DNA from: Candidatus Bathyarchaeota archaeon
Lineage (GTDB): Archaea > Thermoproteota > Bathyarchaeia > Bathyarchaeales > Bathyarchaeaceae
Assembly: GCA_026967815.1 (NCBI GenBank)
Contig: JAPUUO010000105.1
Span: 1 to 5,222, forward strand
Reading direction: 5' to 3'
Length of the DNA stretch: 5,222 bases
In this document: positions 5,149 through 5,222 of the stretch, in pieces
Layout: each line of letters starts with the position of its first letter
Numbering within the stretch: position 1 is the stretch's first letter
Notes under the pieces: model-generated
Told to the model about the DNA's origin: nothing
Databases searched by the model: none
The model's input: the letters and a program-made list of their open reading frames with translations, nothing else
Position numbers and translations under genes: made by a program

Positions 5149-5222
5149 TTATATGATGGCTTGAAAAAGAATGTATGTCATTATCAAAATTATGCCACCG
5201 ACTTGTGACACGCCACCTCTTG
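5149..5222 (-). CDS. C-terminal end of a probable membrane protein, gene continues past the right edge
   Basis: A minus-strand frame open at the right edge ends at TAA (5149-5151) and gives 23 residues: a short RGGVSQVGG lead followed by a hydrophobic stretch IILIMTYILFQAII. This is a plausible final transmembrane helix. The arrangement, a basic/polar loop, then xG, then a hydrophobic helix with a central Tyr, recalls the last helix of sodium/calcium exchanger family proteins, but that comparison is from memory and the fragment is too short to decide. The gene is tail-to-tail with the orphan gene, with 51 bases between the two stops. Another minus-strand frame is also open here, but it runs antisense through the orphan gene and reads as polar, non-coding-like sequence. 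Confidence 0.4.
   Translation of the reverse strand, partial: RGGVSQVGGIILIMTYILFQAII

Overview
The window looks like chromosomal DNA from an archaeon, most likely a Thermoproteota/Bathyarchaeia-type lineage, although the lineage is inferred from gene content and style only. Supporting signs are a free-standing alpha subunit of an ADP-forming acyl-CoA synthetase, a B12-dependent (class II) ribonucleotide reductase, Shine-Dalgarno sequences of the GGTGAT type, and TATA-like boxes roughly 25-50 bases ahead of start codons. I see no mobile elements, CRISPR arrays, tRNAs or rRNAs. The layout is compact, with about 620 intergenic bases in total.

Left part, minus strand (1-2185): a divergent acyl-CoA synthetase (NDP-forming) alpha subunit is followed, after a 111-base gap, by an amidohydrolase-2 family protein that runs off the left edge. 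The amidohydrolase has its own Shine-Dalgarno site and TATA-like box, but no clear terminator separates the two genes, so readthrough is possible. Together they suggest carboxylic-acid or CoA-thioester catabolism coupled to ATP formation. The substrate cannot be read from the sequence, and the beta (ATP-grasp) partner is not in the window.

Centre (2186-2402): a divergent promoter region. It holds a TATA-like box for each direction, an imperfect inverted repeat midway between them, and a 14-base alternating CG palindrome whose right end runs into the Shine-Dalgarno site of the next gene.

Right part (2403-5222): a complete nrdJ on the plus strand, with an ATP-cone, the active-site cysteines and a C-terminal cysteine pair. 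A 259-base intergenic region follows, with a stem-loop, T-tracts and another CG palindrome. Next is an orphan 113-residue protein with a short hydrophobic hairpin. The 3' end of a convergent minus-strand gene, probably a membrane protein, reaches the right edge.

No clear new multi-gene system is visible. The most curious signals are that all three GCGCGC occurrences in the window are intergenic and lie in perfect palindromes, the palindrome overlapping the nrdJ ribosome-binding site, and the orphan hydrophobic-hairpin protein.
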